The notes under the pieces are model-generated. The model was not told the origin of the DNA. It saw nothing but the letters and a program-made list of their open reading frames with translations, and searched no databases. Positions 63,071 to 64,000 of a stretch of 64,000 nt of DNA are shown here, piece by piece. The stretch covers positions 1,488,001 through 1,552,000 of the forward strand of contig NZ_LN909046.1 of assembly GCF_001486585.1 (NCBI RefSeq), in the 5' to 3' direction. Within the stretch, counting starts at the first letter, position 1. Each line of letters opens with the position of its first letter. The stretch comes from Paenibacillus senegalimassiliensis. GTDB taxonomy: Bacteria; Bacillota; Bacilli; Paenibacillales; Paenibacillaceae. The translations under genes were made by a program, and so were the position numbers.

Positions 63071-63784
63071 CTACATGAATAATTTACGGCCTGAAGCGAC
63101 CAAGGCCTTAATCTCAGCCAAACTGCGAATTTCATAGGTTGGCTGAAGCCCAAGCGTATTAGGCTTACCTTGCGGATTGAACCAGCAGGTAGCAATACCA
63201 TAACTGATACCGCCCTGCATGTCGGAGGTCAAGGAATCCCCAATGATCATTACCCGGCTTTTGTCAGTGATACCCAGCTTGTTAAAGGCGTAGTCGAAGA
63301 TCCCCGGATGCGGCTTCTGATACCCGGTGTCCTCCGATACGATAATTTGCTCGAACATTCCGTTCAAGGCTGATTTGGCAATACGGCTCGTCTGCACCTT
63401 CTTGATTCCATTGGTGATAATGGACAAGCGATATCCAGCTTCCATCAGCGACGAACAAATTTCATAAGCGCCATCAATCAGTTCATGCCCTTCACCCAGC
63501 CGGTCCAAATAATATTCGCTGATTAGCTCCACCTCGGAACGTGTCTTCAAGCCAAGCTGTGTAAATAAACGAGCAAAGCGCTCTGTTCTTAGGGAAGCCA
63601 GTGTTATCGTCCCCTGTTCGAACTCCCGCCAAAGTTGCTGGTTAATGCTTTGATAGGCTTCCATCACCTCTACCGTGCCAGGCAGCCCCTCGTATTCCAA
63701 TGTGCCAAGCAGCGCGCTGCTCTCTGCCTTCGGATAATCAAACAATGTATCGTCCGCGTCAAATAAAAGATGCGTATATGTCAA
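63071..63784 (-). CDS. HAD family hydrolase, YjjG-like nucleotidase
   Basis: The 237-residue protein from the TTG at 63784 (GGGGG 7 bases upstream; the earlier ATG has no site) opens MTYTHLLFDADDTLFDYPKAE, containing motif I DxDxT. Motif II is IITNGI, motif III the lysine in YQKPHPGIFDYAF and motif IV MIIGDSLTSDMQGG. This pattern matches YjjG/YfnB pyrimidine 5'-nucleotidases, which clear non-canonical nucleotides. Substrate not proven. Confidence 0.88.
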   Translation of the reverse strand: MTYTHLLFDADDTLFDYPKAESSALLGTLEYEGLPGTVEVMEAYQSINQQLWREFEQGTITLASLRTERFARLFTQLGLKTRSEVELISEYYLDRLGEGHELIDGAYEICSSLMEAGYRLSIITNGIKKVQTSRIAKSALNGMFEQIIVSEDTGYQKPHPGIFDYAFNKLGITDKSRVMIIGDSLTSDMQGGISYGIATCWFNPQGKPNTLGLQPTYEIRSLAEIKALVASGRKLFM

Positions 63785-63895
63785 ATAAATGCCCCCTGTT
63801 CCCATCCTATGCCGTTACAAAGCAAATTTGGCTCTCTTTTTTGCTTCCGCTCCCTCAATCTTAGGCAAAATGCCATATGAAGTAAATGTTTAATC

Positions 63896-63936
63896 AAAAA
63901 AAGGCCTGCCAAAGCGCATATGCGCTAGGCAGACCT
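63896..63936 (-). terminator. Terminator of the gene entering from the right
   Basis: On the minus strand AGGTCTGCC and GGCAGGCCT, with an inner AGCGCATATGCGCT palindrome, are followed by TTTTTTTGATT. Confidence 0.88.
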
Positions 63937-63957
63937 GATTTAACAGATCGAGGTCCA

Positions 63958-64000
63958 CTATCTAAGCTTGGCTACCGTCACAGCTACTTTCTCCAGTTGC
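63958..64000 (-). CDS. C-terminal fragment of an unidentified gene
   Basis: The minus strand reads QLEKVAVTVAKLR and a TAG stop at 63958-63960, 22 bases before the terminator. Only 13 sense codons are present, too few to name the product. Confidence 0.5.
   Translation of the reverse strand, partial: QLEKVAVTVAKLR

Overview
The window reads as chromosome from a spore-forming, Gram-positive member of the Firmicutes, most likely Paenibacillus or a close relative. Supporting evidence: the Firmicutes order fapR-plsX-fab genes-acpP-rnc-smc-ftsY, a ylb cluster containing a sporulation membrane gene, a BclA-like collagen protein, S-layer (SLH) anchoring, a T-box leader, strong GGAGG ribosome sites with frequent TTG/GTG starts, and a dense set of glycoside hydrolases. 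Identification is by eye from sequence and synteny; no search was run.

Layout. 1-13.3 kb, all on minus: the end of a hemolysin III-type gene, then (in transcription order, from high to low coordinates) yceD-rpmF and the FapR-controlled lipid operon fapR-plsX-fabH-fabD-fabG-acpP-fabF followed by rnc-smc-ftsY. A tandem non-coding repeat separates rnc from smc. 13.4-18.4 kb: tmcAL (ylbM, frameshifted), ylbL, ylbJ, coaD, rsmD and a structured intergenic RNA at the position where Bacillus has CsfG. 18.5-23.9 kb: a SUKH-fold protein with a decayed gene tail, a collagen-like spore-surface protein and a mosaic SLH surface protein. 23.9-25.6 kb: an AT-rich, divergent PanE-like reductase/TetR pair that looks acquired. 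25.7-31.9 kb: sugar symporter, GH3 beta-glucosidase and an AraC regulator fused to a degenerate GH39 domain. 31.9-47 kb: mixed housekeeping and transport genes (glucosaminidase, TPR protein, rpiA, HelD, AI-2E-type permease, T-box-controlled DAHP synthase/chorismate mutase, 6-phosphogluconolactonase, LytTR protein, mutarotase, NlpC/P60 lipoprotein). 47-60 kb: a J-like membrane chimaera, then a cellobiose module: LacI regulator, cellobiose phosphorylase, and 7.5 kb further on a circularly permuted GH3 glucosidase; all three have the same AACGCGCGTT operator. A chemoreceptor, a GH36 alpha-galactosidase and a DUF4349 lipoprotein lie between. 60-64 kb: GNAT, S9 peptidase, zinc-ribbon protein, HAD phosphatase and the tail of an unidentified gene.

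How the genes work together: the left third builds fatty acids and phospholipids and links them to RNA processing, chromosome condensation and protein targeting. The right two thirds are an oligosaccharide-scavenging chromosome segment: GH3, GH36 and GH94 enzymes, sugar transporters, a mutarotase and a 6-phosphogluconolactonase, under LacI, AraC and probably CcpA control.

The most interesting items are the shared LacI operator regulon, the AraC-GH39 fusion whose nucleophile glutamate is replaced by arginine, the permuted GH3, the J-like/solute-binding-like membrane chimaera, the CsfG-like RNA, the tmcAL frameshift and the rnc-smc repeat array. I found no tRNA, rRNA, CRISPR array, insertion sequence or prophage block.
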